Below, in pieces: positions 34,675 through 42,507 of a stretch of DNA of 64,000 bases; positions within the stretch are counted from its first letter, which is position 1, and each line of letters opens with the position of its first letter. This stretch comes from Halostreptopolyspora alba (GTDB lineage Bacteria; Actinomycetota; Actinomycetes; Streptosporangiales; Streptosporangiaceae), in contig RJMB01000002.1 of assembly GCA_003725585.1 (NCBI GenBank), positions 1-64,000 of the forward strand, read 5' to 3'. A program made the translations under genes and the position numbers. The notes under the pieces are model-generated. The model was given only the letters and a program-made list of their open reading frames with translations. It was not told the origin of the DNA and searched no databases.

Positions 34675-35178
34675 TCAGGGGAGTGGGTCGATGGTGGTCT
34701 CCCGGACAACCGGGGCCGAGACCAGCTTGTCGCACACCGCCTGCCAGGCGGGGTGGCGGTCCACGAGCGTGTACCCCTGAGGCGCGGCGAAACTCCCGTC
34801 CAACATCTGGTCTAGCTCGTCGGCCGAGAAACCCGTGAATTCCCGTACCCGCCGGATGGGCAACGCATACCCGACCTCTTTGCCGTCGCGGGCAAGGTAG
34901 GGCAACACAGTGTCCCCGTTGCCGGGGCGCATCTGATCGGCGATCTGGGCGATTCGTTCGGGGGTGTCCTCGATCGCGGCATCCAGGTCGATGACCGCGC
35001 ACAGCGTCGAGGTCGGAGCGGTGAGGTAGACGAACCACTGGGTCGGAGTGCCAGTGAGGTACCGGCGTCGGAACTCGTGGGTCTTCTCGCCCCGCCACAT
35101 CAGCTCGTACCACTGGACGTTAAGCGACATCACCACGCGTACGGGCGCGGACACGTCGAACAATGACTCGTTGTACAC
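34675..35178 (-). CDS. ASCH-domain protein
   Basis: The 167-residue product carries the ASCH signature G-x-K-x-x-E-x-R as GEKTHEFRRR near residue 25, after VVMSLNVQWYELMWR. ASCH domains have a PUA-like fold; some bind RNA, and others hydrolyse N4-acylcytidines. The start GTG 35178 is preferred because AGGGAAG lies just upstream and the domain begins soon after; the frame is open to 35463. It is first in the minus-strand group ASCH-XRE-M20 (15-bp gap, then 4-bp overlap). Confidence 0.78.
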   Translation of the reverse strand: MYNESLFDVSAPVRVVMSLNVQWYELMWRGEKTHEFRRRYLTGTPTQWFVYLTAPTSTLCAVIDLDAAIEDTPERIAQIADQMRPGNGDTVLPYLARDGKEVGYALPIRRVREFTGFSADELDQMLDGSFAAPQGYTLVDRHPAWQAVCDKLVSAPVVRETTIDPLP

Positions 35179-35404
35179 CGGACTTCCCTTCGGCGCCAGG
35201 CAGGGGGCGGAATTCGAGTGCGGCCACACTAGCCCCATCCGTCTCGACCAGTCAGGCCATTGCCCAACCTGAACGGGGATTGTCCACTGGTTGTCGAGGT
35301 ACGAGTGAACAACGCTGTCGACACCCGGTGGCGAACGCGTGAGCTGGTTGCGTGAGGCCGCGCGGGAGATTCTGGTGCCATCCGCCAACAGGTGGGAGGA
35401 CACC
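35179..35404. promoter_or_regulatory. Divergent promoter region of the island pathway
   Basis: This 226-bp gap lies between the ASCH-XRE-M20 transcript (minus) and the five-gene plus-strand operon. It should contain both promoters and the XRE operator. The ribosome site GGGAGG for the next gene is at 35394-35399. No convincing dyad could be fixed by eye. Confidence 0.4.
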
Positions 35405-36505
35405 GTGCCACGTTCCCGCACCATCGGGTTTCCCCGCGAAAGTGCCCCCGACGAACGCCGCACCCTACTGACCCCTCATCTCGCCCACGCCCTCACCGAC
35501 GCTGGATTCCGCGTCATCGCCGAACCCGGCATTGGCTGCGGGATCGATCAGGACGACACCGTCCTGAGTGACGTGGACATCTGTGGGCCCGAGCACGTGT
35601 GGTCGGCCCCGCTCATCCTGCGTTACAAGGCCGGCCCGCCCGCCGACCTGGACCGCCTCGCACCGGGGCAAGCCATCGGCGCGATCTTCCACGCCGAAGG
35701 CGACCCGGACATGCTCACCGCCCTGACCCGCGGCCGAGTCACCGCGTTCAGCTACGAGTTCCTGCGCGAGCACGACGGTTTCCCGCTGGCCGTGTCGGGC
35801 GGACGAATCGCCGGAATCCAGGCCGTTCTCACCGGATCCCAGGCGCTTCAGCACGTCGAGGGTTGTGGCGTCCTCCTGGGCGGTCTGCCCGGCGCTGCCC
35901 CGGCCCGCGTCGTCATTATCGGCAGCGGCAACGTCGGCGCGGCCGCCGCCCACACCGCCGCCCACCTGGGTGCCCACGTCACCGTCCTGACCCGCACCAC
36001 CAACGGCGCCAACACCTACGCACACCGCGCCCCCGCCGGAGTTCGCGTGGAGGTCAACACCCCCGACCGACTCGCCGAGCTGTTGACCACGGCCGACCTG
36101 GTCGTCGGAGCCATCCTTGTCTCCACCCACACCACCCCGCCCATGGTCACCCGTGACCACCTGGCCACGATGCGCCCCGGAGCGGTGATCGTGGACGCCA
36201 CCTGCGGCTACGGAGACGGCTACCTTCCCACCGCCGGACCGATCCAGGAACCCGGAGATCCGCCGCAGATCGTGGAGGGCGTGCTGCACGTCAAGCGCGA
36301 CGCTTTTCCCAAGTCCGTCCCGGTGACCGCTTCACACGCCTTCGCGCGCGCAGCGGCCCCCTACCTTCTCCGCCTGGCCCACTACGTGCTCGACGGCGTG
36401 GACGACCCAGCCATACAGAGCGCGATGATCGCCGACCGTGGGGGATTAGTGCACCCGGTCGTGCGTGAACACGCCGAGTTGTACACGAGAGGAAGGGGCG
36501 CGTGA
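35405..36505 (+). CDS. AlaDH/PNT-family NAD(P)-dependent dehydrogenase
   Basis: The 366-residue product belongs to the alanine dehydrogenase / transhydrogenase-alpha / carboxyethylornithine-synthase superfamily: N-terminal IGFPRESAPDERRTLLTP, then YEFLREHDGFPLAVSGGRIA, then the Rossmann motif VVIIGSGNVGAAAAHTAAH and a VDATCGYGDGYL segment. Such enzymes make or break a C-N bond by reductive amination with NAD(P)H. GTG 35405 follows GGGAGG by 5 nt. It leads five genes linked by 4-nt overlaps, so it should supply or consume an amino-acid intermediate of that pathway. The exact substrate is unknown. Confidence 0.83.
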   Translation: MPRSRTIGFPRESAPDERRTLLTPHLAHALTDAGFRVIAEPGIGCGIDQDDTVLSDVDICGPEHVWSAPLILRYKAGPPADLDRLAPGQAIGAIFHAEGDPDMLTALTRGRVTAFSYEFLREHDGFPLAVSGGRIAGIQAVLTGSQALQHVEGCGVLLGGLPGAAPARVVIIGSGNVGAAAAHTAAHLGAHVTVLTRTTNGANTYAHRAPAGVRVEVNTPDRLAELLTTADLVVGAILVSTHTTPPMVTRDHLATMRPGAVIVDATCGYGDGYLPTAGPIQEPGDPPQIVEGVLHVKRDAFPKSVPVTASHAFARAAAPYLLRLAHYVLDGVDDPAIQSAMIADRGGLVHPVVREHAELYTRGRGA

Positions 36506-37260
36506 ACACCCCCGCAGAGAGGGCGGTGGACTCCTACCGGCCCCGCGCCGCGTGGGCACGCACCGAGTCCCGCCCCACCACACCCCGCCTGCTCTCCCCG
36601 GCCCTGGACGGGGCAGCCCATGTGGCCGAGTTCCCCTGCGGTCCAGGCCACTTCCTGTCCACCTACGCCAAAGCCGAAGTGCGGGTGCGGTTGATCGACG
36701 CCAGCTGGCCGATGCTCACCGCCGCCGCCCGCCACGCCCGCGACAGCGGCGTGGCCGAACTCGCAGTGGAGTGCGACTTCCTCCACCAGCTTCCGGCCCT
36801 GGACGACGACCTAGTGGTAGTGCCCAACGCCGCGCTCAACCAGCTCGCCGCCCAGGACCCGCTACCCCCCGTGCTCACCCACCTGCGGCGCGCCGTAAAC
36901 CCCGGCACCCGGCTACTCCTGCAATACCTGGCAGGCGAGGCCAGCGGGGCGGGGTGCGGCTTCTACACCCCCGCGCTCGCCGACAGCCACACGGTCGTCG
37001 ACCACCACATCCACACACCCGACGGTACGGAGGTGATCCGCCACCGCCGCCAACACCACACACCTGAGCGTGACCAGGTCAACATCGAGTTCACCTACAC
37101 AGTGAACAACCGGCCCGTCCGTACCACCCGCGTCCACCTCGCCCTGCCCACTGCGGCCCAGGTCCAAGCCGCGCTCACCGCTACCGGCTGGGCCACCACC
37201 CACGCCCACACCCGCGCGGGGTTCCGCGAGGTCCTCGCCACCGCCGGGAATAGCCGATGA
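36502..37260 (+). CDS. SAM-dependent methyltransferase-like protein 1
   Basis: The 252-residue product shows a class I methyltransferase motif I variant (VAEFPCGPGHFLSTY), an acidic strand end (VRLIDASWPML) and the DDLVVVPNAALNQL and TRLLLQYL strands that follow. GTG 36502 overlaps the dehydrogenase stop (GTGA); its own stop overlaps the next gene by 4 nt. The substrate is unknown. Next to a SpeD-like protein, transfer of another AdoMet-derived group is also possible. Confidence 0.75.
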   Translation: MNTPAERAVDSYRPRAAWARTESRPTTPRLLSPALDGAAHVAEFPCGPGHFLSTYAKAEVRVRLIDASWPMLTAAARHARDSGVAELAVECDFLHQLPALDDDLVVVPNAALNQLAAQDPLPPVLTHLRRAVNPGTRLLLQYLAGEASGAGCGFYTPALADSHTVVDHHIHTPDGTEVIRHRRQHHTPERDQVNIEFTYTVNNRPVRTTRVHLALPTAAQVQAALTATGWATTHAHTRAGFREVLATAGNSR

Positions 37261-37937
37261 AGCCCCCGCGCACGGTGCTGGACGCCGCACACTACTGGGA
37301 CACCTACTACGGCGACACCTTCCGCTTCGGCCAGGGCACCGAGCACATCCTCGACCTGCTCACCCAAATCCCACCCGTGCACTCATGGACCGACGTGGGC
37401 GCCGGCTCGGAGAGCCTACTGTGGGCCACCGCCCTGGACGCCCACCACCTGACGGCGGTGGACGCCAACCCCGCCCGGCTGGCAACACTGGCCGCGTTCG
37501 CCCGCGCCGGCCGCCCGCGCGGCGTCCACCGTGTGGCACTGGCCCTGTGCGAACGAGACCTCGACGCCTTCCCCCAGCGCTGTCGATCCTTGACCGCCAC
37601 CCTGGTCGCCGACTGCCTCACCCCCGGCCGGCTAGCGCCCGAGGTGCTCGGCGCCGACCTGATCACCCAGTTTGGGCTCCTGGGCCTGTGCTGCGACCGC
37701 AACCAGTTCACGACCACGTTCGCCCGTCTGCATGCACACCTGCCCGAGCACGGGTGGTCGGCCGGCGCCAACTGGGTCGCCGCCGACCCCACCGGGCGCG
37801 TCCCGCTCACCCACGCCCTGTACCGGCACGCGGCCCGCACCGCCGGCCTGCACCTGCTCCACCTTGACCGCATCCCCAGCACGGATGAGCAGTTTCCCCT
37901 CGTTTGGACCTACCTTGCCCGGAGGAGCCCACGATGA
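37257..37937 (+). CDS. SAM-dependent methyltransferase-like protein 2
   Basis: The 226-residue product begins with HYWDTYYGDTFRFGQGTEHI and has a Rossmann-type motif TDVGAGSESLLWATALDAHH followed by LTAVDANPARLATLAAF, as in class I AdoMet-binding enzymes. The C-terminal half is diverged (TQFGLLGLCCDRNQFTTTFA). It may methylate or transfer another AdoMet-derived group. It overlaps both neighbours by ATGA. Confidence 0.7.
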   Translation: MKPPRTVLDAAHYWDTYYGDTFRFGQGTEHILDLLTQIPPVHSWTDVGAGSESLLWATALDAHHLTAVDANPARLATLAAFARAGRPRGVHRVALALCERDLDAFPQRCRSLTATLVADCLTPGRLAPEVLGADLITQFGLLGLCCDRNQFTTTFARLHAHLPEHGWSAGANWVAADPTGRVPLTHALYRHAARTAGLHLLHLDRIPSTDEQFPLVWTYLARRSPR

Positions 37938-39052
37938 ACGAACCTCTCAGCGACCTGTACTTCGCCCCCACCGGAATCGCCCACCTCACCCACACCAACA
38001 CCGACCTGGTCCGCGCCGCCGCCCGCGGGCGCGCCCAGTTGCGCGTGACCACCGCCGCTCAGCTCAACGGCCACCCCCATCTGGGCACAGTGACCACCAT
38101 CCTGGCCGTGTTTGCGCTGACCGCCCGCATGGCCGACGAGCTGAACCTGCCCGCAACCATCATCTTCGACAGCCTGGAGAACGCCCCCGCCGAACACATC
38201 ACGATCAACGACCGCCACTACACCCGCACCGTCCAAGACCTCGTTGACGGCGGCCACCTCGACGGCACCGAACGCTCCTCCGGTTTCCGGTGTCTGCTCT
38301 CCTGGGCCTCGGCCCGCAGCACCATTGCCTGGCAAGAACGGCCCTACGCCGTCTACCAGGAACTCCTGCCGGTGCGTGCCTGCCTGCACGCCATCGCCCA
38401 ACGCCAACACGAGTTCGCACCCGTGCTGGCTCCCGCCGACGGGCGCATCCGTGTTCGCCCACGCTGCCCCGCATGCCACCTCGTGGAAAAGGACGCCCAC
38501 GACCTGACCATCACCGCAGGGGACCATGTCGTGCTCCTCGACTCGGCCTGCCCCCACCACGGGCCCTACCGAGAAACCATCCCCATCAACGACACCGGCG
38601 GATGGTACGACGCCAACACCCCCGTGCGCTCAGTACAGAAGGCTGCACTACTCACGGCCGAACGCGACCTCTACAACGCGTGTTCGATATCCATGGACGG
38701 GCCCGACTGGGGTGGAGCCTGGTTCTCCCACGTCATCGCCCCCGCCCTCTCCGTGCTCGATGTTCCTGCCCGCGACTGGCCCATCAGCCTGTTCACGCCC
38801 ATGATTTTGGACCGCACCGGCGGCAAGCTCTCCAAGAGCCTCTACGTCAAGTACGGCCGCGAGTACGCCGACCTGCCCCCCGCGTTCCTCGACCTCGACC
38901 TCCTGCTGGACACCTACGGCGACGACGCCCTCGAAGCGCTCTGGCAAGAAACCACCCGATGGGCCGCCGAACCCCGACGCCTCCACCGCTGCTACACCGT
39001 CGACCACCTCACCACGCTGCTGCGCCCCCGCCACCTCGGAGCCACCGCATGA
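37934..39052 (+). CDS. Stand-alone class I aminoacyl-tRNA-synthetase-like protein
   Basis: The 372-residue product keeps both class I signatures: a HIGH-type motif NGHPHLGT (about residues 45-52) and a KMSKS-type motif GGKLSKS (about 296-302). Between them is a zinc-ribbon-like CPAC near 176-179 followed by SACPHHG. It is much shorter than a complete Lys, Met or Cys synthetase and appears to lack an anticodon-binding domain. Such truncated synthetases can activate or load an amino acid in natural-product or modification pathways. Location inside a metabolic operon supports that over general translation. ATG 37934 (GGAGGAG upstream) overlaps the previous stop. Confidence 0.82.
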   Translation: MNEPLSDLYFAPTGIAHLTHTNTDLVRAAARGRAQLRVTTAAQLNGHPHLGTVTTILAVFALTARMADELNLPATIIFDSLENAPAEHITINDRHYTRTVQDLVDGGHLDGTERSSGFRCLLSWASARSTIAWQERPYAVYQELLPVRACLHAIAQRQHEFAPVLAPADGRIRVRPRCPACHLVEKDAHDLTITAGDHVVLLDSACPHHGPYRETIPINDTGGWYDANTPVRSVQKAALLTAERDLYNACSISMDGPDWGGAWFSHVIAPALSVLDVPARDWPISLFTPMILDRTGGKLSKSLYVKYGREYADLPPAFLDLDLLLDTYGDDALEALWQETTRWAAEPRRLHRCYTVDHLTTLLRPRHLGATA

Positions 39053-39420
39053 TCTGCCTCGCCGTCGACCTTCTCGACTGTGCCCACCCCAACCCGACTC
39101 CCACACAACTCGGCGACGCCATGCACACCACCGCGGATCTACTGGGCGTGCGCGTACTCCACGACGCCCCCGTCCAGTTCCCCACCCACGGAACAACCCG
39201 CATGATGGTCCTCGCCGAATCCCACTTGGTGGTCTCCACCTGGCCCGAACACCACCTCGTCCAAGTCGACCTGGTCAGCTGCCGCGCGGAGACCAGCCCC
39301 AAGGACGCAATGGCACCCCTGACCCACCTGTTCGGCGCCCACGAAACCCACTTTCACCACGTCCAACGGGCCGACCCTCGTCGTGACAACGCCCCTGGGG
39401 GCGAGGAAGAGGCCGTTTGA
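39049..39420 (+). CDS. SpeD/SpeH-like pyruvoyl decarboxylase homologue
   Basis: The 123-residue product resembles prokaryotic AdoMet decarboxylase proenzymes: HDAPVQFPTHGTTRMMVLAE, then SHLVVSTWPEHHLVQVDL and SCR. The self-cleavage pair Glu57-Ser58, which would create the pyruvoyl group, and the catalytic Cys78 are present. The residue equivalent to the His of IHTWPE is Ser63, an unusual loss. Some SpeD homologues are known to act on arginine or ornithine instead of AdoMet, so the substrate is open. ATG overlaps the previous stop. It is last in the five-gene operon. Confidence 0.8.
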   Translation: MICLAVDLLDCAHPNPTPTQLGDAMHTTADLLGVRVLHDAPVQFPTHGTTRMMVLAESHLVVSTWPEHHLVQVDLVSCRAETSPKDAMAPLTHLFGAHETHFHHVQRADPRRDNAPGGEEEAV

Positions 39421-39445
39421 TTACCCCACAGCCAGGAGTACGGGG

Positions 39446-39778
39446 TCACTCACTGCGGGAAGTGAGCTGCCACCGGGCCCCGGCAATGCGCGTCGCCGCC
39501 TTGGCCTGCTCCTCGGCCACCTGGCCCCAGTTCAGGAGAGCCATAGCTTCCGCGACCGAGCACCGGCGACGAACACGCACGTGCCCACTATCCGGATCGG
39601 GCTCCCGCTCCGCACACCGAACAATCCGCGCGGCCATCCGCAACTGGGCATACGGCTCCTCACCAGGGCGTTGTACCTCTTGGTAGCTCAGGTAGTTCGA
39701 AGAGGTAGCCATACACATGGGAGATCCGCATACTCGCGGGCGGGGACACCGGTACACTACATCAACCGCTGAAGACAG
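39446..39778 (-). pseudogene. Degraded NUDIX copy
   Basis: This repeats the NUDIX gene at 31612-32118 but has lost about 150 bp covering the whole NUDIX box (the break lies between CAGGTAG and TCGAAGAGG near 39690) plus a smaller piece near 39752. The original ATG is CTG (39778-39776). Flanking DNA matches too, up to GACGGCACTCTA, where the IS630 element begins. The C-terminal half still reads YAQLRMAARIVRCAEREPD. Confidence 0.85.
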
Positions 39779-39790
39779 GACGGCACTCTA

Positions 39791-40916
39791 GTGCTGTGAC
39801 CGGAAACGTTCGCCGGGTCGGGTGATCGGTGCCAGGGTTGGCTGTAAACGCAGTCAACCCTGGGGAGACGTTGGTGGCAGAACCGGTCCGAGCCCGCCGA
39901 CTCACCGACCAGGAGGGCCGGAAACTTCAGCACATCGTGCGCCGCGGCAGCACCAGCACCGTGCGCTACCGCCGCGCGATGATGATCCTGGCCTCCTCTA
40001 GCGGAAACACCGTCAAAGCGATCGCGACCCTGGTCGCCGCCGACGAGGACACGCTCGTCGTGAAGACGGCCACCACCCGCCCGGCCAAGCTCGGCCGGTG
40101 CTTCACCCGCTGGTCGCTGCGTAAACTCGCCGCCCACCTGGCCGGGCTCGGCCTGCGCATCGGCCGCGAGGCCCTGCGCCTGCTACTGAAAAGCCGCGGT
40201 GTCACCTTCCAGCGCACCCGCACCTGGAAGGACTCGCCCGCCCCCGAGCTGGAAGCCAAGCTGGAGCGGATCGAGCACGTCACCACACGCTTCCCCGACC
40301 GGGTCTTCGCCTTCGACGAGTTCGGCCCTTTGGGCATCCGCCCCACCGCCGGGAGCGGGTGGGCACCGGCCAGGCGCCCCGATCGGCTGCCGGCGACCTA
40401 CCGCCGCACCCACGGCATCACCTACTTCCACGGCTGCTACTCGGTGGGCACCGACACCCTGTGGGGCATCAACCACCAGCGCAAAGGCGCCGCCAACACC
40501 CTCACGGCGCTGAAGTCCATCCGCGCGGCGCGCCCCGACGGCGCCCTGATCTATGTCGTCCTGGACAACCTCTCGGCCCACAAAGGGCCGAAGATCCGCC
40601 AGTGGGCGCGAAAGAACAAGGTCGAGTTGTGCTTCACCCCGACTTATGCCTCCTGGGCCAACCCGATCGAGGCCCACTTCGGGCCATTGCGCCAGTTCAC
40701 GATCGCCAATTCCCACCACCCGAACCACACCGTGCAGACGCGGGCGCTGCATGCCTATATGCGCTGGCGCGACGCCAATGCCCGCCACCCCGACGTGCTG
40801 GCCGCACAACGGCGCGAACGCGCCCGCGTCCGCAGCGAGAAAGGCATCCGCTGGGGCGGCCGCCCACTGGCCCCAGCAGCCTGATGCGACCCGGTCAACG
40901 TTTCCGGTCACAGCAC
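39791..40916 (+). mobile_element. IS630-family insertion sequence
   Basis: Terminal inverted repeats start GTGCTGTGACCGGAAACGTT at both ends (39791 inward and 40916 inward), about 31 bp with two mismatches. The target TA is duplicated (39789-39790 and 40917-40918), as expected for IS630/Tc1-mariner elements. At 1126 bp it is near full length, but the transposase has an internal deletion. It inserted next to the degraded NUDIX copy. Confidence 0.9.
39874..40884 (+). CDS. IS630-family transposase, internally shortened
   Basis: The 336-residue product has an N-terminal helix-turn-helix region (RARRLTDQEGRKLQHIVRRG) and a DDE catalytic domain with Asp in VFAFDEFGPL, Asp in VVLDNLSAHKG and Glu in NPIEAHFGPL. 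Near residue 50 the sequence jumps from VAADEDT to ATTRPAKLG; related proteins carry about 30 more residues there, so part of the DNA-binding region is deleted in frame. GTG 39874 has GGGGAG upstream; the frame is open to 39829. Activity is doubtful. Confidence 0.85.
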   Translation: MAEPVRARRLTDQEGRKLQHIVRRGSTSTVRYRRAMMILASSSGNTVKAIATLVAADEDTLVVKTATTRPAKLGRCFTRWSLRKLAAHLAGLGLRIGREALRLLLKSRGVTFQRTRTWKDSPAPELEAKLERIEHVTTRFPDRVFAFDEFGPLGIRPTAGSGWAPARRPDRLPATYRRTHGITYFHGCYSVGTDTLWGINHQRKGAANTLTALKSIRAARPDGALIYVVLDNLSAHKGPKIRQWARKNKVELCFTPTYASWANPIEAHFGPLRQFTIANSHHPNHTVQTRALHAYMRWRDANARHPDVLAAQRRERARVRSEKGIRWGGRPLAPAA

Positions 40917-40943
40917 TAGCCATCGCGGGGCGTCGTGCCGTTG

Positions 40944-42125
40944 CTATTCCTCAGGTGGCGCGGCACGGCGCTGCCATTCGTTGTAGCGCCATTCCAGTGC
41001 TTCTCTGTGTGGGGGCTGAGCCAAGTCGCGCAGATGAGGCGTGATGATGCCTAGGTCGGCGATCGATGGGCCATCGCGGGAGACAACCACGTCCAGCGTC
41101 TCCGGATCGATGGCGAACAGGTTTGCGTCGAAGGCCCGGTGCAAAGCTACGTTGAGGGGCAACCCATTGCGCGGATCGGAGGTTCCGTTCTTTGCGTGTG
41201 GGATGAGGTGCGCTGCTTCGATCATCTGCGGCACTGTGACCCCCGAGAGGGGGCACCTTGAACCATAGCGTTTCAGGACCTTGAGCTTGAAACGGTTCTG
41301 GTCTGATCGTTCCATCACAGCACGGTGCTTCTTGGTGCGCTGTGAAACCACGGGCACGAAAGGTTCCTCGTCCGACTGATCTTCAGTGATGAGCTCCTCT
41401 GGCGGTTGATCGCCGTAGTCGATAAGGAACTGCTTGCTGTCGTCGTCCCAGCCGCTCACCCAGCCGAGCTGCACGGCGCGTACGGTCGAACTTGGGGTTG
41501 GCTTTGTAATGACGAATATTGGGAGCTGCAGCGTTCCGGCTGCCTGAGTAGCAGCGACCTCGCTACGATCCCGTTGAGCAGGACGCTTCGTCACTGGGTA
41601 GTGGTAGAAAACGCCCTCATCAGAGACCTCATCTGGATAGTCGACTCCTGTGTGGAGGATTCCGACGGTTACCCCCTCACCGTGGAACTTAGATGTGCGC
41701 TGAGTGTCGACCCAAACGCCTTGGGCTCCGCCGTAAGCACCGAATGCGCGCAGAGCCGTTGGCTCAACCTTCTTGAGGTCATCATGCGTGGCTTTAAGGT
41801 GTTCCCAGACGGCGAGTCGCCAAGCAAGCTCCTCTTCTAGCGTGGATGCTTCACGGTCCACCACCGTGAACCCCATCGCTTCAAGCGCGGCGTTGGCATG
41901 CTCCTTGCCCCCGCTGAACTCTAGGTGCTCTCGGTCCGGGAACTGAATCTGGTAGGCAGCGCCGGCGATCGCCTTGGCCTCGTAAAGCTTCCCGTTGTGC
42001 TGCAGGAAGTAGCGCTTGGCTGCTCCGAACTCGGCTTCGCTAAGGAAAGCGTCTCGCCCCTGATCGTCGTAGCGTGCGAGAGCGCTCAGTACGGCGGAGC
42101 GGTCCGTTAGGTCCTTAATGCCCAT
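40944..42125 (-). CDS. HNH endonuclease with ScoMcrA-like head domain
   Basis: The 393-residue product starts with a segment like the N-terminal head of ScoMcrA (ARYDDQGRDAFLSE; LYEAKAIAGAAY; LEFSGGKEHANAALEAMGF). A middle region of about 130 residues (FGAYGGAQGVWVDTQRT) may be the modified-base reader. The C-terminus is an HNH_2-type nuclease: RYGSRCPLSGV, IEAAHLIPHAKNGTSDPRNG, LHRAFDANLF. This layout fits a type IV, modification-dependent restriction enzyme; the sulfur-binding domain of ScoMcrA itself was not recognised. It sits at the att end of the island beside the tRNA, a common place for defence cargo. Start ATG 42125. Confidence 0.8.
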   Translation of the reverse strand: MGIKDLTDRSAVLSALARYDDQGRDAFLSEAEFGAAKRYFLQHNGKLYEAKAIAGAAYQIQFPDREHLEFSGGKEHANAALEAMGFTVVDREASTLEEELAWRLAVWEHLKATHDDLKKVEPTALRAFGAYGGAQGVWVDTQRTSKFHGEGVTVGILHTGVDYPDEVSDEGVFYHYPVTKRPAQRDRSEVAATQAAGTLQLPIFVITKPTPSSTVRAVQLGWVSGWDDDSKQFLIDYGDQPPEELITEDQSDEEPFVPVVSQRTKKHRAVMERSDQNRFKLKVLKRYGSRCPLSGVTVPQMIEAAHLIPHAKNGTSDPRNGLPLNVALHRAFDANLFAIDPETLDVVVSRDGPSIADLGIITPHLRDLAQPPHREALEWRYNEWQRRAAPPEE

Positions 42126-42207
42126 ACGGCTCCTCTGGGGACGTCGGGGGAGAGACATCGAGCCTAGGGTGCCGCTATGGCGTTGGGAGCGTGCGCGTGG
42201 GGCACCG

Positions 42208-42228
42208 TAGGGACCCAGTTAGGGACCC
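42208..42228. promoter_or_regulatory. Paired direct repeats near attR
   Basis: TAGGGACCC occurs at 42208-42216 and 42220-42228, offset by 12 bp. It lies just inside the right att site, where recombination-protein arm sites would be expected. The motif differs from the one at the left end. Confidence 0.35.
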
Positions 42229-42239
42229 GCGAACGACTG

Positions 42240-42270
42240 AAGGGGTACCGCCTAGCAGGCGGTACCCCTT
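42240..42270 (-). terminator. Element-borne terminator of tRNA-Pro
   Basis: A perfect 13-bp stem (42240-42252 with 42258-42270, loop TAGCA) lies 11 bp beyond the tRNA 3' end. The island thus brings its own terminator for the tRNA it rebuilds. Confidence 0.75.
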
Positions 42271-42277
42271 CTGACCT

Positions 42278-42354
<77 letters not shown>

Positions 42355-42507
42355 GTGCTGCCGGCGGGATCCCTCCCGACGACGGAACCGACTCTACCGT
42401 ATTCGCGGGGCCGTTCGTGACGGTTTTCGGGTGTGGTCGGCGGCGGATGGGGTGTCCGGGGGCGCTGTGGCGCGGGCGCGCCGGTGGCCGGTGGTTAGGG
42501 TGGGGGT

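Noticed and set aside
32675..39420. NRPS or polyketide gene cluster
   Set aside because: No carrier, condensation, adenylation or ketosynthase domain is present.
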